DNA of 58,545 nucleotides, from the NCBI RefSeq assembly GCF_023061185.1, contig NZ_JAKGAK010000019.1, positions 1-58,545 of the forward strand, written 5' to 3'. Shown piece after piece: positions 17,608 to 30,121 of the stretch. Origin of the DNA: Chromohalobacter beijerinckii (lineage in GTDB: Bacteria; Pseudomonadota; Gammaproteobacteria; Pseudomonadales; Halomonadaceae). The notes beneath the pieces are model-generated. The model searched no databases, had not been told where the DNA came from, and saw only the letters and a list, made by a program, of their open reading frames with translations. Both the position numbers and the translations under genes were made by a program. Positions within the stretch are counted from its first letter, which is position 1, and each line of letters starts with the position of its first letter.

Positions 17608-18770
17608 GACGGCGCCTCCTGGGGCGTGCTGGCGTCACCGTGCAAGGCCTGGAACACCAGGCGGTGAAAGTGCAGCACCAGGTGCTCGCTTTCGTTGCTG
17701 CGTGCGGCATCGATCATGTAACGGCCTTGGTCGTAGCCCAGCGAGTGCAGGCCTTTCTGCACGCTGATGTTGAGCTCGATGTCCTCGGGGCCGAGTTCTT
17801 CGTTCATCCAGCGCATGCTGGCCTTGGTGACTTCCGGCAGCGTGTCGTGCGGGGTGTAATACCCGAAGCGCAGAATCGAACGCTCGGCATCCAGCGGGAT
17901 GATCATGAACGTGCCCATGCACTGCGAGAACGGGAACTGGTAGAAGGTGTTGTGCGGCCAGATGCCGATGTTGAAAAAGCCGTCGCCGTTGCCGGGCGGG
18001 CGATCCAGCGACACGCCGTAAGCCTGCTTGGCATCGGCATTGGGCGGCGCGCCGTAGGTCCACCAGTTGTCGTGATGGGTCAGGCGGTAGCCATCGAAGT
18101 CGATCAGGGCGGCCAGGTCGACGTGGTGGGGCCCCGAAAGCTGGAAGTGATAGCCCTCGATGGAGTTGTCCATGATCACTTTCCAGTTGGCCGGGACGAT
18201 GACGTCGTCTTCCTGGATCAACTGCATGGCGTCCAGATCCGGAATCGCCTCGCGTATGGCGGCCTCGGCACCGGGGAAGAGTGTCTGCATGTCGGTGGCG
18301 TTGGGATCGAGATTGAAGTAGACGCCCCCCGCGAAGACTTCCAGGCGCACCGGCGGAATGTGGTAATCATCGACATTGAAGGCCGCGATCCGGTCGCTGC
18401 GAGGTGCGGCGCGTAGGCTGCCGTCCAGCCCGTAGCACCAGGAATGATAGGCACAGCGGATGACGCCTTTCTGAACGCCGCGCGTCTCGTTGAGTAGACG
18501 GTTGCCACGGTGCTGGCAGACGTTATGAAAGGCATGCAACTCGCCTTGGCGGTCACGTATCACGATGACGCTCTGATCGAAGATCTCACGCACCACGAAG
18601 GCGCCGGGCTCGGCCAGCTCGTTGACATGACAGGCGAAATGCCAGGCACTCATGAAGATGCGGTCACGTTCGGCGGCAAACAGTTGTGGGTCGTAGAAAT
18701 AACGGGACGGAAGAGTCAGTGCCTTTTCCGCGGGCTGCTCCGCCCACGCTTGGGGAGTCGTGTCGGTCAT
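17604..18770 (-). CDS. Rieske non-haem iron oxygenase, CntA/YeaW-like (quaternary amine type)
   Basis: A 388-residue oxygenase alpha subunit. The Rieske 2Fe-2S ligands are C-x-H and C-x2-H in NVCQHRGNRL and CAYHSWCYG; the mononuclear iron site is in NWKVIMDNSIEGYHFQLS followed by GPHH. Segments such as VCQHRG, LDPNATDMQTLFPG and PEDIELNISVQKGLHSLGY closely resemble CntA/YeaW, which cleave carnitine or gamma-butyrobetaine, rather than aromatic-ring dioxygenases. ATG 18770 was preferred to 18782 (GAGG upstream). It heads an eight-gene operon; the 211 bases upstream to the LysR stop hold no promoter I can name with confidence. Confidence 0.9.
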   Translation of the reverse strand: MTDTTPQAWAEQPAEKALTLPSRYFYDPQLFAAERDRIFMSAWHFACHVNELAEPGAFVVREIFDQSVIVIRDRQGELHAFHNVCQHRGNRLLNETRGVQKGVIRCAYHSWCYGLDGSLRAAPRSDRIAAFNVDDYHIPPVRLEVFAGGVYFNLDPNATDMQTLFPGAEAAIREAIPDLDAMQLIQEDDVIVPANWKVIMDNSIEGYHFQLSGPHHVDLAALIDFDGYRLTHHDNWWTYGAPPNADAKQAYGVSLDRPPGNGDGFFNIGIWPHNTFYQFPFSQCMGTFMIIPLDAERSILRFGYYTPHDTLPEVTKASMRWMNEELGPEDIELNISVQKGLHSLGYDQGRYMIDAARSNESEHLVLHFHRLVFQALHGDASTPQEAPS

Positions 18771-18981
18771 GTCCTGCCTCATGCAAGCGGTTTGTGTCGT
18801 TGGTCTGGCACAAGGCTAAGGCGGCGCCGAACAGCTCACATGATGTTTTCTGACACGACGTGGCGGACCGATTGATAATAAACGGCGTTTTTGCGTCGCT
18901 ATAGATCAAATAAGAGTGACGAAAAAAGGCGAACCGCCTGGCTATCTTGCGGATGGTCTTGATCTTTCACGACATGGGGTT

Positions 18982-19875
18982 TCACGACCAGCCTCGGGCC
19001 GTCGTGTCCCGGGCGTCGTCGAGCATACCTAGCATAGCCCTGGCGGCATTGGAGAGAGTACGGCTCTTGTGGAACAGGTATCCCAGCGGACGCTGGATGG
19101 GACGATGATCGATGGGCATGACCTCGATCTCGTCGTCGATCATGGTCTCGGGCAATACGCTCCAGCCCAGGCCGATGGCGACCATCATCTTGAGGGTTTC
19201 GAGGTAGTTGGTGGATAGCGAGACGTTCACTTGCAGGCCGTCGCGGGCGAAGGTGTCCACCACGATGCCCCGGGTGAAGGTCAGATGCCCCGGCAGCACG
19301 GCGTCGTAATCGGACAGTGCCGACAGGGCGACCGTGTCGCGTCCGGCGAGGGCGTGCTCGCGTCCGCAGACGAAGCGCAGCTGGTCGATCCACACCGGCA
19401 CCACCGTCAGCGCAGGATCGGGGACCGGGGCCAGCGTGACCACGGCGAGCTCCAGGTCGCCGTCCAGCACGCCTTGGTAGGCTTGTTCCGAGTCCAGGAA
19501 GCGCATGTCCATGCGGACGTCGGGATGCGCCTGAGTATAGGCCTTGAGCAGCGGTGGCAGACGGTGTAGGCCGACATGATGGCTGGTGGCCATGGTCAGG
19601 CTGCCGCTGACGTCGCCGCTGAGGTTGGAAAGCGCGCGGCGGCTGTCGTCGAACATCACCAAAATCTGGCGGGCACGCGGCAGCAGGGTGTGACCGGCCT
19701 CGGTAAGCGTCACGCGGCGGTTGAGTCGGTCGAAGAGCTGCGCGCCGACTTGCCCCTCGAGGCCCGCGATGCGCTTGCTGACGGCGGGCTGTGTCAGGTG
19801 GAGCTGCTCCGCGGCGAGCGAGAACGAGCCGTGATCGGCGACCGCGAGGAAGGCTTGCAGGCTTTGCGTATCCAT
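18982..19875 (-). CDS. LysR family regulator divergent from leuC
   Basis: A 297-residue LysR-type regulator with an N-terminal winged helix (LQAFLAVADHGSFSLAAEQLHLTQPAVSKRIAGLE) and a periplasmic-binding-like effector domain. It is divergent from leuC, the same arrangement as the uncharacterised LysR gene beside leuC in Pseudomonas, so control of leucine synthesis genes is inferred. Alternatively it could regulate the Rieske operon, which lies downstream in the same direction. A palindrome 29 bases upstream of its start overlaps the likely promoter. Confidence 0.9.
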   Translation of the reverse strand: MDTQSLQAFLAVADHGSFSLAAEQLHLTQPAVSKRIAGLEGQVGAQLFDRLNRRVTLTEAGHTLLPRARQILVMFDDSRRALSNLSGDVSGSLTMATSHHVGLHRLPPLLKAYTQAHPDVRMDMRFLDSEQAYQGVLDGDLELAVVTLAPVPDPALTVVPVWIDQLRFVCGREHALAGRDTVALSALSDYDAVLPGHLTFTRGIVVDTFARDGLQVNVSLSTNYLETLKMMVAIGLGWSVLPETMIDDEIEVMPIDHRPIQRPLGYLFHKSRTLSNAARAMLGMLDDARDTTARGWS

Positions 19876-19896
19876 GAACGCGCTCTCTTGGGAAGT

Positions 19897-19916
19897 ATTC
19901 TATTTTGGAATCCAAA
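19897..19916 (-). promoter_or_regulatory. LysR-gene promoter -10 and overlapping palindrome
   Basis: On the minus strand TAGAAT (19897-19902) could be a -10 box for the LysR gene. Directly upstream of it lies the perfect palindrome TTTGGA-A-TCCAAA (19904-19916). The layout suits an autoregulated LysR/leuC divergent control region; no -35 box is convincing. Confidence 0.4.
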
Positions 19917-20094
19917 GCATAAATAACATGAATTGCGTTTATCCATAAGCCCCCTTAGGCTTAGGGGCATCAAGGTTGCGCCGGTTATCGCGGCGTGTAG
20001 CTAGCGACATGTTGCAAGGCGACATTTTGCAAGACGACATAGAGCGTCATCGCCCAATCTTCCCGGTCGGGAAGGCACGAGTGGAGGAGATTCC

Positions 20095-21558
20095 ATGGCA
20101 GGCCAGACTCTTTACGACAAGCTCTGGTCGCGGCACCTGGTAAAGGAACGCGACGATGGCACGGCGTTGATCTACATCGACCGTCACCTGCTCCACGAGG
20201 TGACCTCACCGCAGGCCTTCGAGGGGCTGCGTCTCGCCGGACGCAAGCCGTGGCGGCTGGATACCAATCTCGCCACGCCGGACCATAACGTGCCGACCAC
20301 GCTCAAGGAGCGTGCCGAGGGCAACGCGGGCATCGTTGACCCGGTCTCGCGCATTCAGGTCGAGACGCTGGATGACAACTGCACCAGCTTCGGCATCGAA
20401 GAGTTCCGCATCAACGATGCGCGCCAGGGCATCGTACACGTGGTCGGGCCGGAGCAAGGCGCCACGCAGCCGGGTATGACGGTCGTCTGCGGCGATTCTC
20501 ACACCGCCACACACGGCGCCTTCGGGGCTCTAGCACATGGCATCGGTACCTCTGAGGTCGAGCACGTGCTGGCGACCCAGTGCCTGATCCAGCGCAAGAT
20601 GAAGAACATGCAAGTGCGCGTCGAGGGCGAGCTGGGTCTCGGCGTGACGGCGAAGGACATCGTGCTGGCGGTGATCGGCAAGATCGGTACCGCCGGCGGC
20701 ACAGGCTATGCCATCGAGTTCGCCGGTAGCGCGATTCGCGACCTGTCCATGGAAGGCCGCATGACCATCTGCAACATGGCCATCGAAGCTGGCGCGCGCG
20801 TAGGGCTGGTGGCGGTCGACGAGACCACGGTCGAGTATCTGCGTCGGCGTCCCTTTGCGCCCAGTGAGGAATACTGGGATGCGGCGGTCGCCGACTGGCG
20901 CGAGCTGGTCTCCGACGACGATGCGCCGTTCGACAAGGTGGTCGAACTCGACGCCGCCGAGATCGAGCCGCAGGTCACCTGGGGAACGAGCCCGGAAATG
21001 GTCGCCGGTGTCGGCGCGCAGGTACCGGATCCTGCCGCCGCCGGCGACGAGACTGTGCAGCGCGGCGTCTCGCGTGCCCTCGAGTACATGGGGCTTCACG
21101 CGGGGCAGCAGATCACCGATATCCAGCTCGACAAGGTCTTCATCGGCTCGTGCACCAACTCGCGCATCGAAGACTTGCGCGAGGCGGCCAAGGTCGCCAA
21201 AGGGCGCAAGGTGGCGGATTCCATCCAACTGGCGATGGTCGTACCCGGCTCCGGGCTGGTCAAGCGCCAGGCCGAGGAGGAAGGGCTGGACAAGATATTC
21301 CTCGAGGCGGGATTCGAATGGCGCGAGCCGGGGTGCTCCATGTGCTTGGCGATGAATGCCGACAAGTTGGGGACCGGCGAGCATTGCGCTTCGACGTCCA
21401 ATCGTAACTTCGAGGGACGCCAGGGCTACGGAGGCCGCACGCATCTGGTGAGCCCCGCCATGGCTGCTGCCGCCGCCATCGCCGGGCACTTCGTCGATGT
21501 GCGCGATTTCGGGGCCGAGCGCGCCGCCAACGATGACAGCCAAGTACAGGAGGCGTGA
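20095..21558 (+). CDS. leuC: 3-isopropylmalate dehydratase large subunit
   Basis: Aconitase-family subunit that, with LeuD, isomerises 2- to 3-isopropylmalate in leucine synthesis. The 487 residues carry the [4Fe-4S] cysteines in [12 protein letters not shown] (about residue 347) and [11 protein letters not shown] (about 410), and the substrate loop [14 protein letters not shown] near 130. GGAGGAG lies just before ATG 20095. leuD begins 2 bases after its stop, so the subunits are made together. It is divergent from a LysR gene across a 219-base control region. Confidence 0.97.
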   Translation: MAGQTLYDKLWSRHLVKERDDGTALIYIDRHLLHEVTSPQAFEGLRLAGRKPWRLDTNLATPDHNVPTTLKERAEGNAGIVDPVSRIQVETLDDNCTSFGIEEFRINDARQGIVHVVGPEQGATQPGMTVVCGDSHTATHGAFGALAHGIGTSEVEHVLATQCLIQRKMKNMQVRVEGELGLGVTAKDIVLAVIGKIGTAGGTGYAIEFAGSAIRDLSMEGRMTICNMAIEAGARVGLVAVDETTVEYLRRRPFAPSEEYWDAAVADWRELVSDDDAPFDKVVELDAAEIEPQVTWGTSPEMVAGVGAQVPDPAAAGDETVQRGVSRALEYMGLHAGQQITDIQLDKVFIGSCTNSRIEDLREAAKVAKGRKVADSIQLAMVVPGSGLVKRQAEEEGLDKIFLEAGFEWREPGCSMCLAMNADKLGTGEHCASTSNRNFEGRQGYGGRTHLVSPAMAAAAAIAGHFVDVRDFGAERAANDDSQVQEA

Positions 21559-21560
21559 GC

Positions 21561-22208
21561 ATGCGACAGTTCGATCGTCATCAGGGCCTCGTGGCGCCCA
21601 TGGATCGCGCCAACGTGGATACCGACCTGATCATTCCCAAGCAGTTTCTGAAGTCGATCAAGCGCACCGGCTTCGGCCCCAATCTGTTCGATGAGCTGCG
21701 CTACCTGGACGAGGGCTATCCGGGCCAGGACGTCGCCAACCGCCCGCTCAATCCGGATTTCGTGCTCAATCAGACGCGTTATCAGGGCGCCAGCGTATTG
21801 CTGGCACGCCGCAACTTCGGCTGCGGCAGCTCGCGCGAGCATGCCCCCTGGGCACTGGAAGACTTCGGGTTTCGCGTGATCATCGCGCCTAGCTTCGCGG
21901 ATATCTTCTTCAACAATGCCTTCAAGAACGGCCTGTTGCTGATCACGTTCGACGAGGCCACGGTGGATCGGCTATTCCGGGAAGCCGAGGCCGAAGAAGG
22001 CTATCGCCTGGATGTCGATCTGGAAAAGCAGCAGGTCACCACACCCAGCGGCGAAGTGCTGACCTTCGAGGTCGACTCGTTCCGCAAGCATTGCCTGCTC
22101 GAAGGGCTGGACGATATCGGCCTGACCTTGAAGGACGCCGACGCTATCGATGACTTCGAAAAGCGTCATCGCCAGGCGCGGCCGTGGTTGTTCCGCCAGG
22201 CCGGATGA
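21561..22208 (+). CDS. leuD: 3-isopropylmalate dehydratase small subunit
   Basis: The 215-residue swivelling-domain partner of LeuC. It shows the typical start [27 protein letters not shown], cut here as separate motifs [17 protein letters not shown] and [15 protein letters not shown], which close over the active site. AGGAGG lies 7 bases before ATG 21561, inside the end of leuC. A 177-base gap separates it from leuB, so leuB may have its own promoter or leader; that gap has no obvious terminator. Confidence 0.97.
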   Translation: MRQFDRHQGLVAPMDRANVDTDLIIPKQFLKSIKRTGFGPNLFDELRYLDEGYPGQDVANRPLNPDFVLNQTRYQGASVLLARRNFGCGSSREHAPWALEDFGFRVIIAPSFADIFFNNAFKNGLLLITFDEATVDRLFREAEAEEGYRLDVDLEKQQVTTPSGEVLTFEVDSFRKHCLLEGLDDIGLTLKDADAIDDFEKRHRQARPWLFRQAG

Positions 22209-22385
22209 CGCCGGCGGTCTTTGAATAACAACAACGCTGGACACAACCGATAGGGAGGCCCGGCTCAATGAGTCGGGATGGCAGGGAACGCCCATCTTCC
22301 CGTGGTCGGCGTCGCGGCGCCGGCCACCCACGAACCAATCATCACGTCATTCATGATGATGTGTCGAGTTGCGAGAGAGTACGCC

Positions 22386-23465
<1,080 letters not shown>

Positions 23466-23521
23466 GCGCGGCTCACGTATCATGGCCGTACGCCCATTCG
23501 TAGATTTCAGGAGGACGACAC

Positions 23522-24637
23522 ATGCTTAGAGTCGGTTTTGTCGGTTGGCGAGGAATGGTGGGGTCCGTCCTCATGCAACGCATGCGCGAGGATGGCGATT
23601 TCAGCGGCCTCGAGCCGGTGTTCTTCACCACCTCCCAGGTCGGCCAGCCTGGCCCCGACATCGGGGTTGAAGTGCCGCCCCTCAAGGATGCCCGTGACCT
23701 GGAGGCCCTCAAGAGTCTCGACGTGGTGGTCACCGCTCAGGGTGGCGACTATACGGAAAGCGTCTACCGCCCGCTGCGCGAGGCCGGCTGGCAGGGCTAT
23801 TGGATCGACGCCGCCAGCACGCTGCGCATGGCGGACGAGGCGACCATCGTGCTCGACCCGGTCAACCGCCACGTCATCGAGCGCAGTCTCGCCAATGGCG
23901 GCAAGACGTTCGTGGGCGGCAATTGCACCGTCAGCCTGATGCTGCTGGGCCTGGGCGGTTTGTTCGAGGCCAATATGGTGGAGTGGATGACCTCCATGAC
24001 CTACCAGGCCGCATCGGGCTCGGGCGCCAAGCACATGCGCGAGCTACTTTCCCAGATGGGTGCCCTGCACGGTGCTGCGGCATCCTCGCTGGCCGATCCC
24101 GGCAGTGCGATCCTGGATATCGACCGTCAGGTGACGCAGACCATGCGCGGCGGTGATTTTCCCACCGAGCAGTTCGGTGAGCCACTGGCCGGCAGCCTGT
24201 TGCCGTGGATCGACAAGGCGATGGACAACGGTCAGAGCAAGGAAGAGTGGAAAGGCGGGGTCGAGAGCAACAAGATTCTCGCCACCGGTGACTCGCCGAT
24301 TCCCATCGACGGCTTGTGCGTGCGCATCGGCGCGATGCGTTCGCATAGCCAGGCGTTCACCATCAAGCTCAAGCAGGATGTGCCGATCGACGAGATCGAG
24401 GATCGTCTAGCCAAGCACAACCAGTGGGCGAAGGTGATTCCCAATGAGAAAGACGCCACCTTGAGCGGCCTGACACCGGCGGCCGCTACCGGCACGTTGG
24501 ACGTGCCGGTCGGGCGCTTGCGTAAGCTGGCCATGGGCGGCGAATATCTGTCCGCCTTTTCGGTGGGCGATCAGCTGCTGTGGGGCGCGGCGGAGCCGCT
24601 CAAGCGGATGCTGGGCATCCTCCGCGAGCAGCGTTGA
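23522..24637 (+). CDS. asd: Aspartate-semialdehyde dehydrogenase
   Basis: NADPH-dependent reduction of aspartyl phosphate to aspartate semialdehyde, the branch point to lysine/diaminopimelate, threonine, methionine and ectoine. The 371-residue product has the cofactor loop [14 protein letters not shown], the nucleophile Cys in [10 protein letters not shown] (about residue 136) and active-site His in [10 protein letters not shown]. It is close to the 367-residue E. coli enzyme. AGGAGG is 8 bases before ATG 23522. Clustering with leuCDB is usual in Pseudomonas relatives. A strong terminator follows. Confidence 0.97.
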   Translation: MLRVGFVGWRGMVGSVLMQRMREDGDFSGLEPVFFTTSQVGQPGPDIGVEVPPLKDARDLEALKSLDVVVTAQGGDYTESVYRPLREAGWQGYWIDAASTLRMADEATIVLDPVNRHVIERSLANGGKTFVGGNCTVSLMLLGLGGLFEANMVEWMTSMTYQAASGSGAKHMRELLSQMGALHGAAASSLADPGSAILDIDRQVTQTMRGGDFPTEQFGEPLAGSLLPWIDKAMDNGQSKEEWKGGVESNKILATGDSPIPIDGLCVRIGAMRSHSQAFTIKLKQDVPIDEIEDRLAKHNQWAKVIPNEKDATLSGLTPAAATGTLDVPVGRLRKLAMGGEYLSAFSVGDQLLWGAAEPLKRMLGILREQR

Positions 24638-24658
24638 TCGGGTCGCCGGTCAGGCAAT

Positions 24659-24695
24659 GAGAAGGGCGCCCAAGAACGGGCGCCCTTCTCGTTTT
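24659..24695 (+). terminator. Intrinsic terminator of the leu-asd unit
   Basis: Perfect 13-bp stem GAGAAGGGCGCCC (24659-24671) / GGGCGCCCTTCTC (24678-24690), 6-base loop, then GTTTT. It lies between the converging asd and aceA genes. Confidence 0.9.
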
Positions 24696-24713
24696 AGGCG
24701 AGTGTGCGACGTG

Positions 24714-26024
24714 TCAGAACTGCGCTTCCTCGGTAGAGCCCTTGAGCGCGGTCACCGATGATACGCCGCCTTGAATGATGTTGGTCATGTCGTCGAAGTA
24801 GCCGGTACCGACTTCCTGCTGGTGGGCGACGAAAGTGTAGCCACGCTCGGCCGCTTCGAATTCAGGCTGCTGGACCTTCTCGACATAATGCTTCATGCCT
24901 TCGCCTTGGGCGTAGGCGTGGGCGAGATCGAACATGTTGTACCACATGTTGTGAATGCCGGCTAAGGTGATGAATTGGTAGGTGTAGCCCATATCGGCCA
25001 GGGCTTTCTGGAAGCCGGCGATCTCGGCGTCGTCTAGATTCTTCTTCCAGTTGAACGACGGCGAGCAGTTGTAGGCCAACAGCTGATTGGGATATTCGCG
25101 GTGGATCGCATCGGCGAAACGCTTGGCCTCGTCGAGATCCGGCTTGGCGGTTTCGCACCAGATCACATCCGCGAAGGGCGCGTAGGCCAGGCCTCGGGCG
25201 ATGGCTTGATCGAGCCCGGCGCTGACCCGGTAGAAGCCTTCGGCGGTGCGCTCGCCGGTGATGAAGGGCTTGTCGTAATCATCCACGTCGGCGGTAATCA
25301 GATCGGCGGCGTTGGCATCGGTGCGCGCGATGACTAGCGTCGATGTGCCTGCCACATCGGCAGCCAGTCGTGCAGCGACCAGTTTCTGCACGGCTTCCTG
25401 GGTCGGCACCAGCACCTTGCCCCCCATGTGGCCGCATTTCTTGACCGCGGCGAGTTGATCCTCGAAATGCACGCCGCTGGCACCGGCACGAATCATCGCC
25501 GTCATCAGTTCATAGGCGTTGAGCACGCCGCCGAACCCCGCCTCGGCGTCGGCGACGATGGGCGCGAAGTAATCGACGAAGTCGGCATCGCCGGGGTTGG
25601 CGCCTTTCTGCCACTGGATCTGATCCGCGCGGCGGAAGCTGTTGTTGATACGCTCGACGACCTTGGGCACCGAGTCCACCGGGTAGAGCGACTGGTCGGG
25701 GTACATCGACAGGTAGCTGTTGTTGTCGGCGGCGACCTGCCAGCCTGAGAGATAGATCGCTTCGATACCCGCCTTGACCTGTTGCATGGCTTGGCCGCCT
25801 GTCAGCGCGCCGAGACAGTTGACGTAGCCTTTGCGAGCCTCGCCGTTGACTAGGCGCCAGAGCTTTTCGGCGCCTATCGTGGCGAGCGTATGCGCTTCAT
25901 TGACGCTACCACGAAGCCTTACGACTTCCTCGGCACTATACGGACGCGTGACGTCCTTCCAGCGCGGATTCTCGTTCCAATCCTTTTCCAATGCGGCGAT
26001 TTGCTGTTCGCGTGTCTGGGACAT
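24714..26024 (-). CDS. aceA: Isocitrate lyase
   Basis: Splits isocitrate into glyoxylate and succinate, the first step of the glyoxylate shunt needed on acetate or fatty acids. The 436 residues match the E. coli type (434). The catalytic motif [17 protein letters not shown] is present, with [14 protein letters not shown] upstream and the closing-loop region [13 protein letters not shown] 26024 was chosen because the family starts MSQTREQQI; the frame extends far upstream without conservation. GAGGC lies about 8 bases before it. Its long upstream region holds direct repeats that could be operators. aceB/glcB is not in the window. Confidence 0.96.
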   Translation of the reverse strand: MSQTREQQIAALEKDWNENPRWKDVTRPYSAEEVVRLRGSVNEAHTLATIGAEKLWRLVNGEARKGYVNCLGALTGGQAMQQVKAGIEAIYLSGWQVAADNNSYLSMYPDQSLYPVDSVPKVVERINNSFRRADQIQWQKGANPGDADFVDYFAPIVADAEAGFGGVLNAYELMTAMIRAGASGVHFEDQLAAVKKCGHMGGKVLVPTQEAVQKLVAARLAADVAGTSTLVIARTDANAADLITADVDDYDKPFITGERTAEGFYRVSAGLDQAIARGLAYAPFADVIWCETAKPDLDEAKRFADAIHREYPNQLLAYNCSPSFNWKKNLDDAEIAGFQKALADMGYTYQFITLAGIHNMWYNMFDLAHAYAQGEGMKHYVEKVQQPEFEAAERGYTFVAHQQEVGTGYFDDMTNIIQGGVSSVTALKGSTEEAQF

Positions 26025-26096
26025 GTCGCTTGCCTCTTGGTCATCGTGAGCGTTTAGAGCGTGCCCGAAAGGGCATTTCACGTTCAGCCGAAGTAC

Positions 26097-26145
26097 GATA
26101 TTTTCCGCTGCGGTACGCGTAATGACGCGGATATTGCGCTGCGGT
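26097..26145 (-). promoter_or_regulatory. Direct repeats upstream of aceA
   Basis: Two copies of a box, minus-strand TACCGCAGCGGAAAATATC (26097-26115) and TACCGCAGCGCAATATC (26129-26145), lie about 75-120 bases before the aceA start. Their spacing of about three helical turns suggests paired binding of a regulator, but no known motif is recognised. Confidence 0.4.
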
Positions 26146-26230
26146 AAAACAACCGTTTTAACCTCGGCTTTAGAGAAAATATGACGCACACAAGGCGTGG
26201 CAACAATGCCTAGTTAGGCGCAGGAAACGT

Positions 26231-26281
26231 TGTAGTTTGACTACATGACGCCCGAATGGCGCGGCATCATGTAGCTTTTTT
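26231..26281. other. Nested inverted repeats with a T run between aceA and the GNAT gene
   Basis: TGTAGT-TTG-ACTACA (26231-26245) is a perfect palindrome. It overlaps a second hairpin, CTACATGACGCC (26241-26252) / GGCATCATGTAG (26263-26274), 11 of 12 pairs, followed by CTTTTTT on the plus strand. The larger hairpin looks like a terminator, but no plus-strand gene leads into it; the smaller may be an operator. Together these give four copies of a CTACA-type half-site. Confidence 0.5.
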
Positions 26282-26309
26282 CCGAGGGGTAAGAAAGGTC
26301 CAAGACAAC

Positions 26310-26735
26310 TTATTGAAAACGCAGGCTCATATGGTAATGGGGGATGTTGGCATCGAGGAACTCATCGCCATACGCGGTAAAGCCCAAACGTTCGTAGAAA
26401 GGGATCGCGTAGGTCTGAGCATCCAAATGCACGGTATGGTGGCCGGCTTCGCGGGCCACCACGAGAATCGCTTCCATCAAATGCAGGCCTAGCCCTTGGC
26501 CGCGGGCTTCCTCGAGAATCGCCACGCGCCCGATATGGCCATCCGGCAAGAGGCGCGCCGTGCCCACGGCGCGATCATCGACATGGAGCAGGAAATGCAG
26601 ACATTGCGGGTCGCGGCCATCCCACTCTTCCGACTGGGGAACGTTTTGCTCCTCGATGAACACGACCTTGCGGATCGCGCTACACGCCGAACCCAGCGTC
26701 TCCCAGTCACCGTTGGTGATATGCCGTTCACTCAT
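26310..26735 (-). CDS. GNAT family N-acetyltransferase (ElaA-like)
   Basis: A 141-residue single-domain GNAT. The acetyl-CoA loop is ILEEARGQGLGLHLM (about residues 73-87), preceded by VGTARLLPDGHIGRVA, and the fold ends with FYERLGFTAYGDEFLDANIPHYHM. The last motif is characteristic of ElaA-type acetyltransferases. Its start (26735) overlaps the stop of the preceding oxygenase gene by eight bases, so it is the last gene of the mnmA-hflD-purB side. The acceptor substrate is unknown. Confidence 0.85.
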   Translation of the reverse strand: MSERHITNGDWETLGSACSAIRKVVFIEEQNVPQSEEWDGRDPQCLHFLLHVDDRAVGTARLLPDGHIGRVAILEEARGQGLGLHLMEAILVVAREAGHHTVHLDAQTYAIPFYERLGFTAYGDEFLDANIPHYHMSLRFQ

Positions 26736-27921
26736 CGTCGTTTTCCTGCGTCTCGTCTTGCCAGTGGAGGCTGCCTTGACTGACCAGCTTGGCGAGTAGC
26801 GTCAGCGCCTGATCATCGAGGTGAGATGCCAGCGTGGCGGCATGCAGTGGCGTGGTATCGGCCAGCAGACGCGCGAGACCAGGCGGGCAGTCATGGCCGT
26901 CGCCATCCGTGAACAGCGTGGTGCGGCCGTTCTCCTCGTGAAATGCGAAGCGCGAGCCCAGGGCGCGTTCCAAGTAGTGTCCCTGTGACAGCCCCTCGGT
27001 GATGGCGTCGCTGTCGGTGGGTGTCTCGAGGGGCGCGAGCTGATCGGCATACTTGGGTTGGGTCATTACGCGTCCGAACCATTGTGTCATCTGCGCCGGA
27101 TCGTCGATCACCGACAGCACCAAGGTGCGCAGACGCGCGATGGCGTCGTCATCGACGCGGCCGGCGTGTTCGATGGGGCGCAGATCAGGGTCGGTGTAGC
27201 GCGAGGTCTCGGACTGCATTTCACCGAGATAGTCGGCGAACGAGGTGATGATTTCGTCGGTTGAGGGCGCGCGGAAGCCGATCGAGTAGGTCATGCAGTC
27301 GGCGCTCTGGCTGACCCCGTGATGGGCGATACGCGGTGGCAGATACAGCATGTCGCCGGGCTCGAGTACCCAGTCCTCGCCAGGGGCGACCTCGAAGCGT
27401 TCGAGCATGCGCAGGTCGACGCCTGAGACGATGGGGGCGTCGTCGGGCTGCTCACCACCGAGTTGCCAGCGCCGCTGACCGCTGCCCTGGAGCAGGAAGA
27501 CATCGTAGCTGTCGACATGGGGGCCGACACTGCCCTCGGGCGGCGCGTAACTGACCATGACGTCGTCGAGGCGCCAGCGCGGCAGGAAATCGAAGGCTTC
27601 GAGCAGGGCAGCGACCTCGGGCACGTAATGATCGACGGCCTGGACCAGTAGGGACCATTCCCGGTCGGGCAGGCGCGCGAAGGTGGCATCATCGAAAGGC
27701 CCATGGCTGACCTGCCACGGCTTGTCGGGGCCATGCGCCTCGACGAGTCGGGCTTCGATGCCGTCTTCACAGGCCAGGCCGGCGAGTTCCTCCGGGGCAA
27801 GCGGCGACTCGAAGTCAGGGAATGCGCCACGAATCAGCAGCGGTTTTTTCTGCCAGTAGTCACGCAGGAAAGTCTCGGCGGTCAAACCGCCGAGTATCGA
27901 TAGGGGAGTGTCGCTCGACAT
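26728..27921 (-). CDS. roxA: Ribosomal oxygenase, JmjC/cupin type (uL16 arginine hydroxylase RoxA-like)
   Basis: A 397-residue Fe(II)/2-oxoglutarate oxygenase. Iron ligands are in PHVDSYDVFLLQ (HxD, about residue 131) and the distal His in RIAHHGVSQS. The N-terminal FLRDYWQKKPLLIRGAFPDF and C-terminal winged-helix region match E. coli YcfD/RoxA (373 aa), which hydroxylates Arg81 of ribosomal protein uL16. Orthologues sit near purB in Pseudomonas-like genomes, as here. ATG 27921 is preferred to an upstream extension at 27966. Function at the ribosome is inferred from family. Confidence 0.87.
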   Translation of the reverse strand: MSSDTPLSILGGLTAETFLRDYWQKKPLLIRGAFPDFESPLAPEELAGLACEDGIEARLVEAHGPDKPWQVSHGPFDDATFARLPDREWSLLVQAVDHYVPEVAALLEAFDFLPRWRLDDVMVSYAPPEGSVGPHVDSYDVFLLQGSGQRRWQLGGEQPDDAPIVSGVDLRMLERFEVAPGEDWVLEPGDMLYLPPRIAHHGVSQSADCMTYSIGFRAPSTDEIITSFADYLGEMQSETSRYTDPDLRPIEHAGRVDDDAIARLRTLVLSVIDDPAQMTQWFGRVMTQPKYADQLAPLETPTDSDAITEGLSQGHYLERALGSRFAFHEENGRTTLFTDGDGHDCPPGLARLLADTTPLHAATLASHLDDQALTLLAKLVSQGSLHWQDETQENDDE

Positions 27922-27969
27922 AAGAATCTCGGGACTCGAAAGGGATGAGTGGGCAACCGCGACCATGTG

Positions 27970-28065
27970 TGAAGCTTGAAGAGCGGCGCTGCGCGCCTGG
28001 AAGCCGGAAGAAACGGCTTGGCACCGTTGGTAGCGAGTTCATGATGCCTTCCAGCTTCCTGCTAC
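27970..28065. repeat. AGCTT-rich intergenic repeat remnant
   Basis: The gap between roxA and purB contains GAAGCTTGAAG, GGAAGCCGGAAG, CCTTCCAGCTTCCTGC and TAGCTTGCGAGCTTG, variants of an AGCTT/GGAAG theme arranged as an imperfect inverted repeat. Similar tracts recur at about 31.34 and 56.72 kb. No gene or terminator is recognised. Confidence 0.5.

Positions 28066-30117
<2,052 letters not shown>

Positions 30118-30121
<4 letters not shown>

Noticed and set aside
20530-21543. 337-codon minus-strand open frame
   Set aside because: Antisense to leuC, which has clear iron-sulfur and substrate motifs.
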